A stretch of DNA of 64,000 nt, taken from assembly GCA_903813345.2 (NCBI GenBank), contig CAIIXF020000003.1, positions 31,557,151 through 31,621,150 on the forward strand, in the 5' to 3' direction. Within the stretch, counting starts at the first letter, position 1. Each line of letters starts with the position of its first letter. The position numbers were made by a program, and so were the translations under genes. This document shows positions 1 through 11,435 of this stretch, one piece after another. Origin of the DNA: Owenia fusiformis (Eukaryota > Annelida > Polychaeta > Sabellida > Oweniidae). A model generated the notes under the pieces. It did no database searches, was not told the origin of the DNA, and saw only the letters and a program-made list of their open reading frames with translations.

Positions 1-547
1 CGCCTACTGAATACGCCTTTTTTGATGTCACAGGCATGACAGTTGAATGCGTCTTTTTGTTTTTATATCACGTGTAATGTATAGACCAATGACAGAGTGG
101 TGGATATGACAATGATATAACAATAGAAAATATATGTTATAATTATGTATCCCTAGTGAGCAATTGGCCTGATTTCAAAAGGTGTCATTGTATATTGAAT
201 CCCTTATTCAGTTTTACTCTTATGACACATTTATCATTTAAATTCATCAATTGGAATTGTTCTAGTAACCTGCCATAATGTTACAGTTAATAAAGATTTT
301 GACACGAACTCGATAAGCTCATAATTTATGAGTTATGGCAATATATAATGCGACAATATATTATATTACGAGTGTGTAAAATTAAATGAACAACACAGAC
401 AGAAGTTTCCGATAGGAATTTCAACCAGTAATCAGTGAGTGCATGGTACTGCAGTAATTAAAACCGTTGTAAATATTCACAATAAATGAAAAAATTGCAA
501 TACAGAGTAAACCTAGTGTAATCAATAGCCATTGGTAAGTAAAACAA
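1..547. other. Intergenic, no gene seen
   Basis: AT-rich sequence with no convincing reading frame, RNA gene or recognisable repeat. It lies outside the large foldback structure that begins near 548. Confidence 0.5.
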
Positions 548-634
548 TATATCAAAAATCTAGGAAAATCTAAGTAGTGGACAACCTTAAAATCACCATT
601 TATACCCCTTGGGGTAATTTTATGAGGGTGTACT

Positions 635-1180
635 ATTGTATGTATGTATAATAGCTTTATTACTCTAATTTAATTAGGAGATACATATTATTTATATGCA
701 ATTACAACAAATATAATAAAATTAACAAATGGACAGACAACCTATTTACAATATGTTTGTATAGATATATATATAAATGTGTGTCTCAGAGTCAGTCAGT
801 GTGATCTTTTTTCACAGCTCTGAGATTATAGTTGATTTTGACTAATTCTGCAACATGGTTCAACTTCAACATAGTATGTTGATCATTTGTACCATTAATG
901 CCAAGGATTGTGTCACAATCAAATCTCACTTTCAGTGCAGTGCAGAATTTGGCCAGTTGCTCTCTGGCTGGAATGTAGCATTCAACTTTACAGTAAAATA
1001 AGAAATGTTCTACTGTTTCTGTCTCAAATGAGTCACACATTGTACATAATTTGGATTTGTTATCTCCTCCACGATATTTACTATTGAGCATATGTTCCCC
1101 AGTTAACAATTTGAACATTATAATACAAGAAGCCATGGCGCTTGGATATTGCTGTGCCACACACCACCATATATTAGGTT
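635..1180 (-). mobile_element. Non-LTR retrotransposon (LINE) 3' fragment inserted in foldback arm
   Basis: The stretch 635-1180 is absent from the inverted partner arm (about 4720-4730), so it looks like a later insertion. It contains the C-terminal part of a reverse-transcriptase polyprotein (next entry), followed on the minus strand by an AT-rich 3' tail reaching about 640. The 5' part is missing, as is usual for LINE insertions truncated at the 5' end. Confidence 0.55.
792..1160 (-). pseudogene. C-terminal fragment of LINE reverse-transcriptase protein
   Basis: A 122-residue minus-strand frame matches the end of non-LTR retrotransposon ORF2 proteins: a segment with LLTGEHMLNSKYR, then a Cys-rich module with CTMC, an ETVEHFLFYC block and a downstream Arg (CX2C...HX4C pattern). 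In many LINE clades this module follows the thumb of the reverse transcriptase. The endonuclease and the reverse-transcriptase catalytic core are absent, so it is a dead fragment rather than a host gene. The assignment rests on the motif pattern alone, and the clade cannot be named. Confidence 0.65.
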
Positions 1181-1894
1181 TCAGTATATATATTATATGT
1201 ATATATATATATTATAATCATATCAATCATCATAATTTCTGTTCTATAACTCCAATCACTATAAAATCTTCAGGGATCATCCATCTATGTCTAGTGAGTT
1301 GTCACAACAGAATTTTGACATTAATTGGTCAATTGGTTACCATAGCAACACAATTTAATTGCTCAAAATCTTTAATATTTCAGGTAAATCCAAAGCTTCT
1401 TATAATAACAGATGTTGCCATTTCTCTTCAAATCATTTGAAAATGAACATTAATGTACCCTAAAACATATTTGGGGAGCGTTTAATAAGATAACATGATA
1501 AATATGATGAATTATATTATATCTTTGACTCTGGACTCTATTCTATTAGGTGACTACCAATCTATCTACTCAAAAGTAGACGTGGCACTTTTCAGTGATG
1601 ATTTCCTAAAACAGTTATTTTTACAAAATCAGTCACAGTTATATTTATAGAGCTCATGGATACTGATGTTATTCTTTAATATGGTGAGTCTGTACATGGT
1701 TGTACATGGTTGGTCAAGGGGTTGTCATGGTAACAGAGCAAAATAAACGCAAATAGTGTCGTGCATATATTTTGAAAAGACTTATTTTATAACATGGAAT
1801 ATGATTCAACCCACAGCGTATATGGTGCGCTTCAATACTAGAACATATCATCCAATAGCCTAATATGGTAGAACCTGAGACCATAGAATAGTTC

Positions 1895-3620
1895 AGAAGA
1901 GCCTAAGTTGGTCCAGCCTCCAGAGTATATAGATGGTACAGCCTCCAGAGTATAAGATTGGTGCAATCTCAAGAATCTAATATGATACCGCCTCTAGACT
2001 GTAATATGTATTCAGCATATAGAGTCCAAGATGATACAACATTCAGAATCTAAGATTGCTATAGCAGTCAGAGCCTAGAATGGGTACAGCCTCCATAAGT
2101 CTAAAATGGTACAGCCTCCATACCCTTAGATGGTACGGCCTCCAGATATAACATGGGATCAGTCTCCAGAGTATAAGACGACTCAGCTTTCAGAGGCTAT
2201 GATTGCTATAGCATTCAGAGCCTAGGATGGGTACAGCCTCCATGAGTCTAAGATGGTACAGCCTCCATGGGTCTAAGATGGTACAGCCTCCATGAGTCTA
2301 AGATGGTACAGCCTCCATTAGTCTAATATTGTGCAGCCTCCATGAGTCTAAGATGGCACAGCCTCCAGACCATTAGATGGTACGGCCTCCACATATAACA
2401 TGGGATCAGTCTCCAGAGTCTAAAATGATACAGCCTTCAGAGGCTATGATTGCTCTAGCATCCAGAGGCTAAGATAGGCACAGCCTTCACGATTCTAAGA
2501 TGGTACAGCTTCCAGATATAGCATGGGATCAGTCTCCAGAGTCCAAGATAGTAGATCCTTCAGATCATTTGATTGCTATAGCATTTAGAGCCTAGGATAA
2601 GTACAGCCTCCACGAGTCTAAGCCGTACAGCATGGTACAGCCTCTCGATATAACATGGGATCATTTTTCAGAGTCTAAGATGGTTCAGTCTTCAGAGCCG
2701 AAGATGGTTCAGTCTCCAAAGTTGAAAATGGTATAGTCTACGACTAATATTAACAATTAGAGTCTAATATGGCCTCAAGAGTTTAATGGGTATATCTACT
2801 TCTATGATGGCTATAACCTTCGATTCCAAGAATCTAAGATGGCTCAGCTTCTATAATCTAAAATTGATACAGCCTACAGAGTCTAATATGGTACAACCTC
2901 CAGAGTGTAATATGAATTCAGCCTCCAGAGACTAATATGGTATAACTTCAGAGCATAATTTGGATTCAGCCTCTAGAGTACAAAGATAGTACAGCCACAA
3001 TAGTCTATGATTTCTATGAAAGTCAGGAGTCAACGATAGGTATAGCCTCCGAGAGTCTAAGATAGTACAGCCTACAAGAGTCTGAGATGGTATACCCTCC
3101 AAGAGCCTAAGATGGTACAGCCTCCATAGTCTACAATGGATACAGCCTCCAAGAGTCTAGGATGATATAGCCTCCAGAGTCTACAATGGGTATAGCCCCC
3201 AGAGCCTTTGATGAGTTCTGAGAACAGCCTTCGAGAGAAGATGGTACACCTTCCAGATGCAGAGTCTATGATGGGTACAGCTTCCAAGAGTCTAAGATGG
3301 TACAACCTCTCCAGAGTCTACAATGGGTACAACATTCATAATCTAAGGTTGATACAGCCTACATAGTCTAAGTTGATACATTTTCTAGAGTCTAAGATGT
3401 CAAGAATCACCATTTTGTCACATATAGCATCAATCTGTGATTAATAAATGGATTTAAGATGGTACAGCCTCTAGAGTCGATAGGGTTTGCGTCTAGTGTT
3501 TAATGGGTACATCCTCCAGAGTCTAAAATGGGTACAACATCCATAATCTAAGATTGATACAGCCTACAGAGTCTAAGTTGGTACATCTTCTAGAGTCTAA
3601 GATGTCAAGAATCACCACTT
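1895..3620. repeat. 25-bp minisatellite array, degenerate
   Basis: About 1.7 kb of diverged tandem repeats on the theme GTACAGCCTCCA followed by GAGTCTAAGATG (25 bp), clearest at 2230-2350 where several near-identical units lie head to tail. Higher-order copies are visible, for example a unit with TAACATGGGATCAGTCTCCA near 2150, 2397 and 2520. Partial open frames through it are by-products of the repeat. Confidence 0.85.
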
Positions 3621-3662
3621 TGTCACATATAACACCAATCTATGATTAATAAATGGGTTGGG
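3301..3662 (+). repeat. Direct duplication at the end of the minisatellite (about 145 bp)
   Basis: Two diverged direct copies, about 3308-3452 and 3518-3662, share the sequence from the CTCCAGAGTCTA unit through TCAAGAATCACCA and TTTGTCACATAT to GATTAATAAATGG. The copies begin about 210 bp apart. It extends past the 25-bp unit and so marks a segmental duplication of the array edge. Confidence 0.7.
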
Positions 3663-4132
3663 AAATGCTTAGACAGACAAGCGGACAGACGGACAAACAG
3701 AGCAGTATTTCAACAAACAGCATGATTAGTTGTGTTACCATAGCAAACGCATATCAACATTATCCAAACTTGTATTTGTTAAAAAAGATCACGTACTAAA
3801 ACAGTTCTTAAGGATGAATGTAATAAACAATTTGTTAAGGAACAAGGATTACCTGAAATGACCTCTACCAACGATTTACATACATTATGTTGTGTTACTA
3901 TGGCAACCAATTGACAAAAGATGATTAGACTCACCATACCAGAAAACAACATATGTATTAAAAACCCTTGTAAATATGATTTAGTCAACATGAAATTATT
4001 TGGAATTGTAATAACAAAAAGTGCCACGCCCACTTTGTGGTAAATTGAGCAGTAGTTATCAAACATGCGCCAAATATGTCATCCTATTCATCTATTTATC
4101 ATGTTATCTTGTTGTAAACTCCTTCAATATGT

Positions 4133-4540
4133 ATTAAAGGCAGAATCTGATCTATAGGGGGTGACAAAATTACAAGCAACATGTATGATTGACCTATCAA
4201 TCTATTCCTTACAATATCAAATACAATATCTCCCAAAAGATTCACAATATGTTATAAATTGGTGAAGTTATTAATGATTCAAAGTGCAAAAATGTTTAAA
4301 TTCTCCCAAATAATAAGAATGGTAACCATTCTTATAGAAAAAATAATACATTATTGTAAAAATCTTTAATTTTCCTGGTATAAAGTATGCACTTTTGTGA
4401 TTTTTAGAAAATAGACATGACAAGGAATGACATGAGCCAAAAATATTCTTAAATTGAAACAATTTTTTGTTTAGCCTGCTCGCTATATCTGATTCTCTCT
4501 TTAAGCTCAACTTTGTGTTCATTTTGAAAAATCAAAAAAG
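4133..4540 (+). repeat. Dispersed repeat family R1, copy 1
   Basis: Starts with GGCAGAATCTGATCTATAGG and runs through an internal hairpin at AAGAATGGTAACCATTCTTA to a GCTCGCTATATCTGATTC segment. An inverted copy lies at about 54935-55313 and a shorter direct copy at about 27778-28110. Here it interrupts the right arm of the large foldback structure, so it moved after that structure formed. The minus-strand open frame inside it is not preserved in the other copies. Confidence 0.75.
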
Positions 4541-4924
4541 ACATCTGTTTGTAGATTTATCCTTTAATTTAATATTTACAATATTTTGCAATTAAATTGT
4601 GTTACCATGGTAACCAATTGACCAATCAAGATCAATCTTTGCATGACAACTAACTATATATGAATGCATAATCCCTGAAAATTAGAATGTGATTAGGGGC
4701 ACCCAACAGAAACTATAAATGCTTATCATAGTACCCCTCATAAAATAAAACCAGGGGTACAAATAGTGATTTTTACATGTTTTCACTACTTAGATTTTTC
4801 TAGATTTTTGATATGTCTTTAAACTCATATGGACCTTTGTCCCATATTTAAGACACAAATCGCTCGAATGAATAAGAATGGATAAGGAGTGTAAAATGTT
4901 GGAAGTAATGTTATAAGATAAAAA

Positions 4925-5650
4925 AAGGTCCATGTGATGTATGGCTAGTGATTTTAGACAGCCATATCTTTCACCACGAGTACTCTCTGGCCATAAATAC
5001 AGAGGTTTTTGTTAAAACAATGTTTTCTTTCAAGTGAAGTCCCAATGGTGATAACAATGGCAATCAAACAATTCGAAAAATTATTAATAGGGAACCCATG
5101 TCAACATTTTTCCAAAATGTTGAGCCTATTTCCTCAAAAGAGGATCTTCTTTTTGTTTGATTTTAATTGCATGAAAAGATTATTCAACAAGGGGTCTAAA
5201 ACGTCTCAAAAAGTAGAACTGTTTGAACTGTCTAATTTTGAAGATATCAATTTTCGGTGACCAAAATTATGCTGAAAACAATGGATAGCATGAGTTTTCC
5301 CTATGGAAAAATAACATGTGATATGTGGTTTTTAACTTTAGCGCATTTCAAACACCATCTTCAGGAATTGTTAATATAGTGTTGAAGAAACTTTCGATAT
5401 ATTTGAATTGAAAAACAACATCCTCTTTTTAGAAAATATGCATGACATTTTTTAAGTGTCAAGGTGGTGTCCTAATCCATTATTTCTTCAGAGAGTTTGA
5501 TTCATATTTTACTATCTTCGACTTCACTTCAAAGAAAACATATTGTTTTAATAAAAGAAACTTCTGTATTTATGGCCAGATTGGTGGTGAAAGATATGAC
5601 CGAACAAAACCACTTGCCATACTTCACATGGTCCTTTATTACAAATTGAA
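4925..5650. mobile_element. Foldback MITE-like element
   Basis: Inverted arms at about 4928-5115 and 5470-5645: GGTCCATGTGATGTATGGC and CTGGCCATAAATACAGA in the left arm recur inverted in the right, and a shorter pair (AAGAGGATCTTCTTTTTG region, about 5138-5170, against about 5400-5445) sits further in. The interior shows no coding capacity; small open frames on both strands merely cross the arms. Confidence 0.65.
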
Positions 5651-5799
5651 AGAAGAAAAATCAAATGAAAAATCAAAGTAAACATCCTGAAAAGTCAACT
5701 AAATAGCCGAGTTGATAAAGGGTGTTTTTCACATGTTTGTCACAAATACCAATCATTTTGTAATACTACAACAATACATGAACTTCACATGACATACAG

Positions 5800-5812
5800 A
5801 AAATTTTAATTT
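5800..5812 (-). terminator. Possible polyadenylation signal (ATTAAA type) of the zinc-finger gene
   Basis: On the minus strand an ATTAAA variant lies within about 15 bases after the stop codon of the zinc-finger frame, in an AT-rich stretch. It is close to the stop and the motif is common by chance, so this is tentative. Confidence 0.25.
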
Positions 5813-5818
5813 CACATT

Positions 5819-8164
5819 TTATGTATACTGCAGCTCAGTTCTTATAACATGTTCTAGCATTTGCATCATGCTCTGGCGTTTTCCAGTAGATGAAATATGT
5901 TTTGTTGTATGTATAGCATACTTTCCTCCAATGATATAGTCTTTGTTGATCGGTTCCATATCAGACTCCCATGATTTGTGATCGTTACATTGCACTTGAC
6001 TAGTGTACTCATATGCCTCAGAGTTGTGGTAGGACTGCCTCCTTTGATCATTATTGGCCAGTGTTCGTTTATTGACGGTGAGGTCCAGAGGGGAATCAAG
6101 GAGCCCATTTTCTGAATGAACCACGTTCGGACGCTCGTAGCCACTATATTTTGAATGATCTGATTGGTTGGCGGTATGCTGGGTGAATGCAACAAGTGGC
6201 GGAGGACCCTGGGCGTACTGAGGGTGGAATACGTTCAGGCACGATAAAGGTACAGGAGTGTACGGCGCTGTCCCTGAGTCAATCACTTCATTTTCGTTTC
6301 TGTGGGAAAATTGTACCGATGACTCCCTCGAGACTTCAGTTATTTTCAGCTCTTTATTGGAGACTGGCACTATATAATGAGCATCGTCTATGGCCGACTT
6401 TATTATTGCATTCTTAGCGGTATGTGAAGAAGACGACGTTTCTGAGGTCCTTGGAAATGAGCCCACCTGGTCGCTCTGGTTCGTAAAATTAGAAGGCGAA
6501 ACGGAGCCATTGTATTGATATTGAGGCTCTGTTAACCTTAAAAGGGGTCTAGTATATTCAACAATATGTACATCTCGTTGATCATCGTTGGAGTTTGCTA
6601 TATTGATGCAGCTTTGGTGTTTCAAGTCTTGCGAATAGCATGCAGGCGCATTGCTTAATTCAAAAGGAGATATCCCCATTGCATGTTGTGATGTCGTCGT
6701 CGTGCGATAGCTAGCCGGGCTCATTTTCATTGGTTCGACTTGATTTGCAGTGTCGGAATGGCTTTCGGTGTCAATATGTCTAGTAATTAATGATTCATGT
6801 TCTCTGTTAGACTCGTTACTGTCCGACTGGAATGACGTTGGTCGCTTCTTCAATGGATACTTCAGTCGATCGTTACCTCCATACTGCGTTAAGCTGCTGC
6901 GCTTGGCCTGATGTGGCCTGCAGTCGATATTATTATCTTGATTTGGTGCAATTCTAGTATCTATTGAGGTATGAGGCAAAGGCGAAAGCGATGGACTGTT
7001 GCGTAGAGGTCGACCCCTATACTCTTCCCTTTCGTCAACAATACCATTGTTTCTCTCGCTTGAATTCAACATTATCGTACTGTTGCTATGGTGTCCACCT
7101 CCTTCTCTGACCTTAGCATAATTCAAAGTTCTGTCAGTTGATGAATGCGTTTCATCAAATCGAACGCCGGCGTTTAACTGAGCTCTGGTTTCTTTATATG
7201 GGTCCACGGGTGTAGCGGTGTGTAAACTGTCTGGTAGACATTCACCTTTCAAAAGTATTTGTAGTGTTTTACCACAGCTACTTTGTGACTGGGTATCTCC
7301 ATAGCAAGACAAATGTTGCTTTTGCTCAGTTGCAGTGGATCCGGTCGCAAAATCGGGAACTGAATACCCGCGGTTAGCAATGGAATGATGTTGCCCAGAA
7401 TTATCAAATGGTGGACGGTCAATGTTTGAAACAATATAATTGCCCCCAGTTAAATACTGGACTCTTGAGTCGGGTGGTTCCGAATGTCTCCGAGGCGGCA
7501 ACCTAATCGAGGCGACAGCCTTTTCTGAAGTTTTCTGTTCTGGATGCGATTCGCTTCGATATAGTCCGGAACTATTCCTTCCAACCTTTTTGGAGGCCTC
7601 ACATGTCCTTAATGTCTGCTTTTGGAGGTGTTCGGCAGAGTCGTCCTTTACTTGCAGTGGCGTCCTGTCGGTTAATTTCTCTACAGGGTCTGTAACAAGG
7701 TGTGTCTTTTTATGGTCGCGTAATCCCGACGCGTATGAAAACTTTTTATTGCACTCCACACATTTGTACGGCTTCTCTCCCGTATGAGCTCGTTGATGAA
7801 TCCTCAAATTAGACGTGTTTGCAAACCTCCTGCCGCATTCTGGGCATGAGTATGGCTTTTCCCCGGTATGGACCCGAGTATGTTTCGTCAAGTCATATGA
7901 ATTTGCAAATGGCCTACTGCATATCAAGCATGGATAAGGTTTTTCGCCAGTGTGAGTCCTGACATGCCGCTTCAGGTCGGATGACTTGAGAAACCGTTTA
8001 GAACAATATGTACAGCAATGTGGTTTAAATCCACTGTGCACTTGAGAATGTCGTTTCAAGTCGGATTGGAAATTAAAATATTTGTGGCATATGCCACATC
8101 TGAGCGAGCGGTCTTCTACTACTGGTTTTTCAGGACTTAATTTCGATTCAACCATCGCATACAT
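5819..8164 (-). CDS. Five-finger C2H2 zinc-finger protein, putative CtBP-recruiting transcription factor
   Basis: An uninterrupted 781-codon frame. Five consecutive C2H2 fingers fill residues about 23-155 (C23/C26/H39/H43; C51/C54/H67/H71; C79/C82/H95/H99; then 107-127 and 135-155), with TGEKPY linkers after fingers 2, 3 and 4, typical of sequence-specific DNA binding. The remaining ~620 residues are low-complexity and polar (Ser, Asn, His, Gln rich) without a visible domain. SPLDLTVNK near residues 691-699 resembles the PxDLS-type motif by which repressors bind CtBP; that role is inferred. The protein should act in the nucleus. The chosen ATG follows a sequence resembling a splice acceptor (TTTAATTCAG, minus strand), so a 5' exon is likely and the true start could differ (a second Met is at residue 4). 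No KRAB, SCAN, BTB or SET domain is present. The subfamily is not identified. Confidence 0.9.
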   Translation of the reverse strand: MYAMVESKLSPEKPVVEDRSLRCGICHKYFNFQSDLKRHSQVHSGFKPHCCTYCSKRFLKSSDLKRHVRTHTGEKPYPCLICSRPFANSYDLTKHTRVHTGEKPYSCPECGRRFANTSNLRIHQRAHTGEKPYKCVECNKKFSYASGLRDHKKTHLVTDPVEKLTDRTPLQVKDDSAEHLQKQTLRTCEASKKVGRNSSGLYRSESHPEQKTSEKAVASIRLPPRRHSEPPDSRVQYLTGGNYIVSNIDRPPFDNSGQHHSIANRGYSVPDFATGSTATEQKQHLSCYGDTQSQSSCGKTLQILLKGECLPDSLHTATPVDPYKETRAQLNAGVRFDETHSSTDRTLNYAKVREGGGHHSNSTIMLNSSERNNGIVDEREEYRGRPLRNSPSLSPLPHTSIDTRIAPNQDNNIDCRPHQAKRSSLTQYGGNDRLKYPLKKRPTSFQSDSNESNREHESLITRHIDTESHSDTANQVEPMKMSPASYRTTTTSQHAMGISPFELSNAPACYSQDLKHQSCINIANSNDDQRDVHIVEYTRPLLRLTEPQYQYNGSVSPSNFTNQSDQVGSFPRTSETSSSSHTAKNAIIKSAIDDAHYIVPVSNKELKITEVSRESSVQFSHRNENEVIDSGTAPYTPVPLSCLNVFHPQYAQGPPPLVAFTQHTANQSDHSKYSGYERPNVVHSENGLLDSPLDLTVNKRTLANNDQRRQSYHNSEAYEYTSQVQCNDHKSWESDMEPINKDYIIGGKYAIHTTKHISSTGKRQSMMQMLEHVIRTELQYT

Positions 8165-10290
8165 GCTCTGAATTAAATGAATGAGACTAAAATTATTGTC
8201 TGGTCGCTGTGTTCATATTACGTGATGTTACGTCGGTGATGTACTCATGATTCTTGAGCATGAGAACCCGTTTAGTGGATAAGGCTTACGTGCGTTTTGT
8301 CATGAATTACTGTCCTGGAGATTTTTTATTATCATGTTCGTTTTTGAAGTACTGTGCACTGGTTTCGCTTTATTTTTTCAATTACGTAGCCATCACATTT
8401 TGGGAGTTCCCTGAAAGTAAAAACACAGGAATATCAGTATTATGATTTACCACATAATTTGCACATCAACTAGCCTTGCCCAGGTCGGTCTCTTTTACTT
8501 AGGCCTATCTTGATTTCTATTATGACCGCCTTGTACCCGGCCCAGGAGAAAGCCACGTGCTTTACCGACACAATGTTTATGTCGGTAAAATTTGACCAAT
8601 CAACGACGGATCTGCACGGTCAAAAACAAGTACACTTTTCCACCGGGACTTTTCACGAACAAATGCACGAATTCATCATGAAAATACAATATATTTTATC
8701 AGATAAATATCAATCAGAGTTTAGTGGATGCCGGAGCATCGATCGGATAACGGGAGGTGAGAAGATTATACCGACTTGGGCAAGGCTACACATCAACGGA
8801 AGTATATGATATTTTGATCGTAGTGACCTCTTTCCTTTCAAATGGCAGTATTTCGAAACATTCTTTGCTTTCAATCGATTTTACCCTTGATAATTGAAAT
8901 ATTTTATCAAAAACATTCCATGATATCTTGTCAAACAAGGAAGTTTTGAGAAATTCACCTTTTCACACATTATATTAAACGTTGGTATGATCAGAGTGAA
9001 TCACCTTCCCATTGGTTCTCTAGAGCTGCATGGGGAAAATAATAAATGTAAACATCACATTAAACTAATTAGCTTGTCGATTTATGTAACCTTTGGTCTT
9101 CTCATTTATGTAAGGACGAAGTAGGTTAATTAGTGACAGCATGAATAATAGGCGTTGTATTTCCTGTCAAGAAATCCAATTGTACTTTTGTACCATGATA
9201 TGCGCATACAAACTAAATCAATCCGGCCCCCAAAATATAGATTACTTGGAGAATGCACTTCCGAAGAACCTGTTTTGGCTTTTGATAAATCAGAGTCCCT
9301 CATTAACATCAAAAGGAGGAACTCTAATACATACGAATAAAACCTCCTCATTTAATACTTTTGGTCGATTTTTCGAATCGAATCTCTGTATTTCCACGAA
9401 TTTTCGATTCTACTAGGAACTTACAGAGAAGAAATAATGTCAATTACAAAATATCAAAGAAAACTTTATTTTTTATATTTATATTTCTTTGGGAGCATCG
9501 ACAATAATAAAGTACAACGTTTTGTAACCACTCTGTTGATTTTTCATTCAATATTCTCAAAAATGCAAAAATTACACGACCCGCAGGTCAACATGACCTT
9601 ATTTTACTTATTTTCTCATACGGGGTAATATATTCGGTAATTCCTCACCTGAGAGTACTGAAAAGGGGTTTCTAATCGGTTTAATCTGGCCCCAATGAAT
9701 TGCGCGTTTTAGTTTTACAAAGTGGGATGTGTCATAAATATTTGGGACGTTCTTGTTCATTTTCAATTGATTGGGAAACGGCTAGCTAGGATGATTTCCG
9801 GTATTGCTTGAATGGAAAATGTGAAGAATGCTTCTTGAATTATTGAATGGAACTGACGGATTTTACGATAAGTGAAATATATAAATCTAACACGATGTCT
9901 GTGAATGCTTCAATCTTGAATGATCGTATCAATTCAATCATTCAACCTATTACCTGAATGATAGGCCATGATCCGGATTGTTTATGCCACAATATTATAA
10001 CCTGACTGAAAACCGAATTTCTTTGGCGATCGCACCCCCCCCCCCCCCTGCTGACTGAAAGCTGGGTACGCCCCTGAGTAGATATTAGTGTCGGATTTAT
10101 CTGCTTATAATGTAATTGTAGCATGTATTGTAATGTATTGTACCTAATCAGGCTTTCAGTTTGTGCCAAAGGTATAACATGATATGAAAAATAAATTAAT
10201 AAGTTGGATTAAATTAAATTAATAAGTTTGAAAAATCATGATAAGCTTTAATAAATTGTTGTTCAGTTGAAAACTCTCATGCATCTTTAT
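8165..10290. other. Intergenic; likely upstream region of the zinc-finger gene
   Basis: Just beyond the coding frame is a minus-strand acceptor-like sequence (ATTCAG at about 8170-8176). Short open frames at 8254-8809 and 9130-9630 have no recognisable domain and are not supported as genes. A homopolymer C run lies at 10027-10040. No core promoter could be assigned with confidence. Confidence 0.4.
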
Positions 10291-10295
10291 CATTC

Positions 10296-11020
10296 AAAGG
10301 AGCACGTGGGTTATCGCAAACAATTTCAGAAGGTTATATCTTGGATCATGACTATTTTCTGACAATGGAGACAAGTTTATCTTTTAGATCAATTCATTAC
10401 ACGTTATCTCAAAGAAAATTATGCACAGTAATAATAAAGTAAAACAAACTCAGAGATATTTAATTAGCAATCAACCCATCAACACACTTTTTCAGAGATG
10501 TTGACCCCGTTTTCACCAAAAATGCAATCATTTTTTTACAATGTTTAAAGCATTACTATTCTTTATTTTGATGTATCAAATAGTTCCTGAAAGGAAAACT
10601 TGATTGCTTTAAGATAAGTGTTCCCCATGTTATTTCTCCATTAAAAAATCTCATGCTATGCATTGGTTTCAGTTCATTTTGGTCATCCAAATTCAGTATC
10701 TTTAAAGTCCCTGGAGCAATAAACTTTTCCTTATAGGAAATCAAACATGTCTCAAAGCACATTCTAATTATGCATTCAACAATATAATAAAAGGTTGCAT
10801 TTTTGGTGAAAATTAGGTCAACATTTTTGAAAAAGTATGTTGACTGGTCCATTACCCCTTCAATGTCACCTAGGTCTGATTAACTAAATTATCATTATAT
10901 ATACTTTTCTTGAAGATAATGAATTGATCTAAAGGATACACCCATGTTCATGGTCAGAAAATATTCATAATTCAAGATAGAATCGTTTGAAATTTTTTGC
11001 GATAACCTACGTGCTCCTTT
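10296..11020. mobile_element. Foldback MITE-like element (about 725 bp)
   Basis: Ends AAAGGAGCACGTGGGTTATC at the left and its near-perfect inverse ending at 11020. Inner inverted pairs (TTTTCTGACAATGG / CCATGTTCATGGTCAGAAAA zone, and TTGACC plus CACCAAAAATGCAA at about 10500-10530 against 10793-10830) show that the arms extend about 260 bp each side. No coding capacity. No convincing target-site duplication. Confidence 0.75.
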
Positions 11021-11049
11021 CTCATGGTTTTAAAGTTGTTCTAGTTTGG

Positions 11050-11435
11050 AGTGGGCTTAAAGGGGCAACAAGGCCTGTAGAGAGAAAATAGGAAAATTTT
11101 AACTTTTTCTGAGCTATCAAGGCAACATTTGGCTAAACATCTTCTTTCACATACCTATTTTCTTAAAATATATGGATAAACTATCAATTTTAGCATTAAG
11201 AAGTGTTAATTCAGTTCAAAGCTTCAAAAAGGGGAAATCCACTTTTTTATTTTTAAGATCCACCATGTTTCAAGAGCAATATCAGTTGAAATAATATTTA
11301 TCTAGGGGGTTTCTTTGTAGATAATAAAAATAGAAGTAACTCTTGATAAAATATCCAAACTTAAAATATATTTTGACACTGGTCCATGATCGTTGAATGG
11401 CCCCTCTGCACTAATTGTTGCAGCTTTAAACAGGA
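11050..11435 (+). repeat. Dispersed repeat family R2, copy 1
   Basis: Begins AAAGGGGCAACAAGG and contains GCATTAAGAAGTGTTAATTC, AGGGGGTTTCTTTGTAGAT and a 3' part reading ACTGGTCCATGATC and GGCCCCTCTGCACT. A direct second copy covers about 31068-31370, and the 3' part alone recurs at about 28370-28460. No protein coding seen. Confidence 0.8.

Larger units (their letters stand above)
548..4815. mobile_element. Large decayed foldback (inverted-repeat) element with minisatellite core
   Basis: Degenerate inverted matches are nested in order: 548-632 pairs with 4730-4815, about 1225-1375 with 4565-4720, about 1485-1600 with 4015-4115, and about 1680-1735 with 3890-3945. Shared landmarks include a block around TTGGTTACCATAGCAACAC (1332-1351) whose inverse is at about 4595-4620. 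The arms surround a 25-bp tandem array. Two interruptions have no partner in the opposite arm: the LINE fragment (about 635-1180) in the left arm and the dispersed repeat (about 4133-4540) in the right arm. This is the organisation of Foldback-type elements (long inverted arms, tandem-repeat interior). No transposase frame and no clear target-site duplication were found, so class and exact ends are open. Confidence 0.6.

Noticed and set aside
1051-1440. 129-codon plus-strand open frame
   Set aside because: Overlaps the LINE fragment antisense and AT-rich foldback arm; no domain.
1895-3620. Regular 25-bp repeats resembling a CRISPR array
   Set aside because: No unique spacers: units abut head to tail and diverge gradually, in an animal genome. 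It is a minisatellite.
6187-6417. Plus-strand frames opposite the zinc-finger gene (also 7440-7787)
   Set aside because: Antisense shadows of the 781-codon frame without domains.
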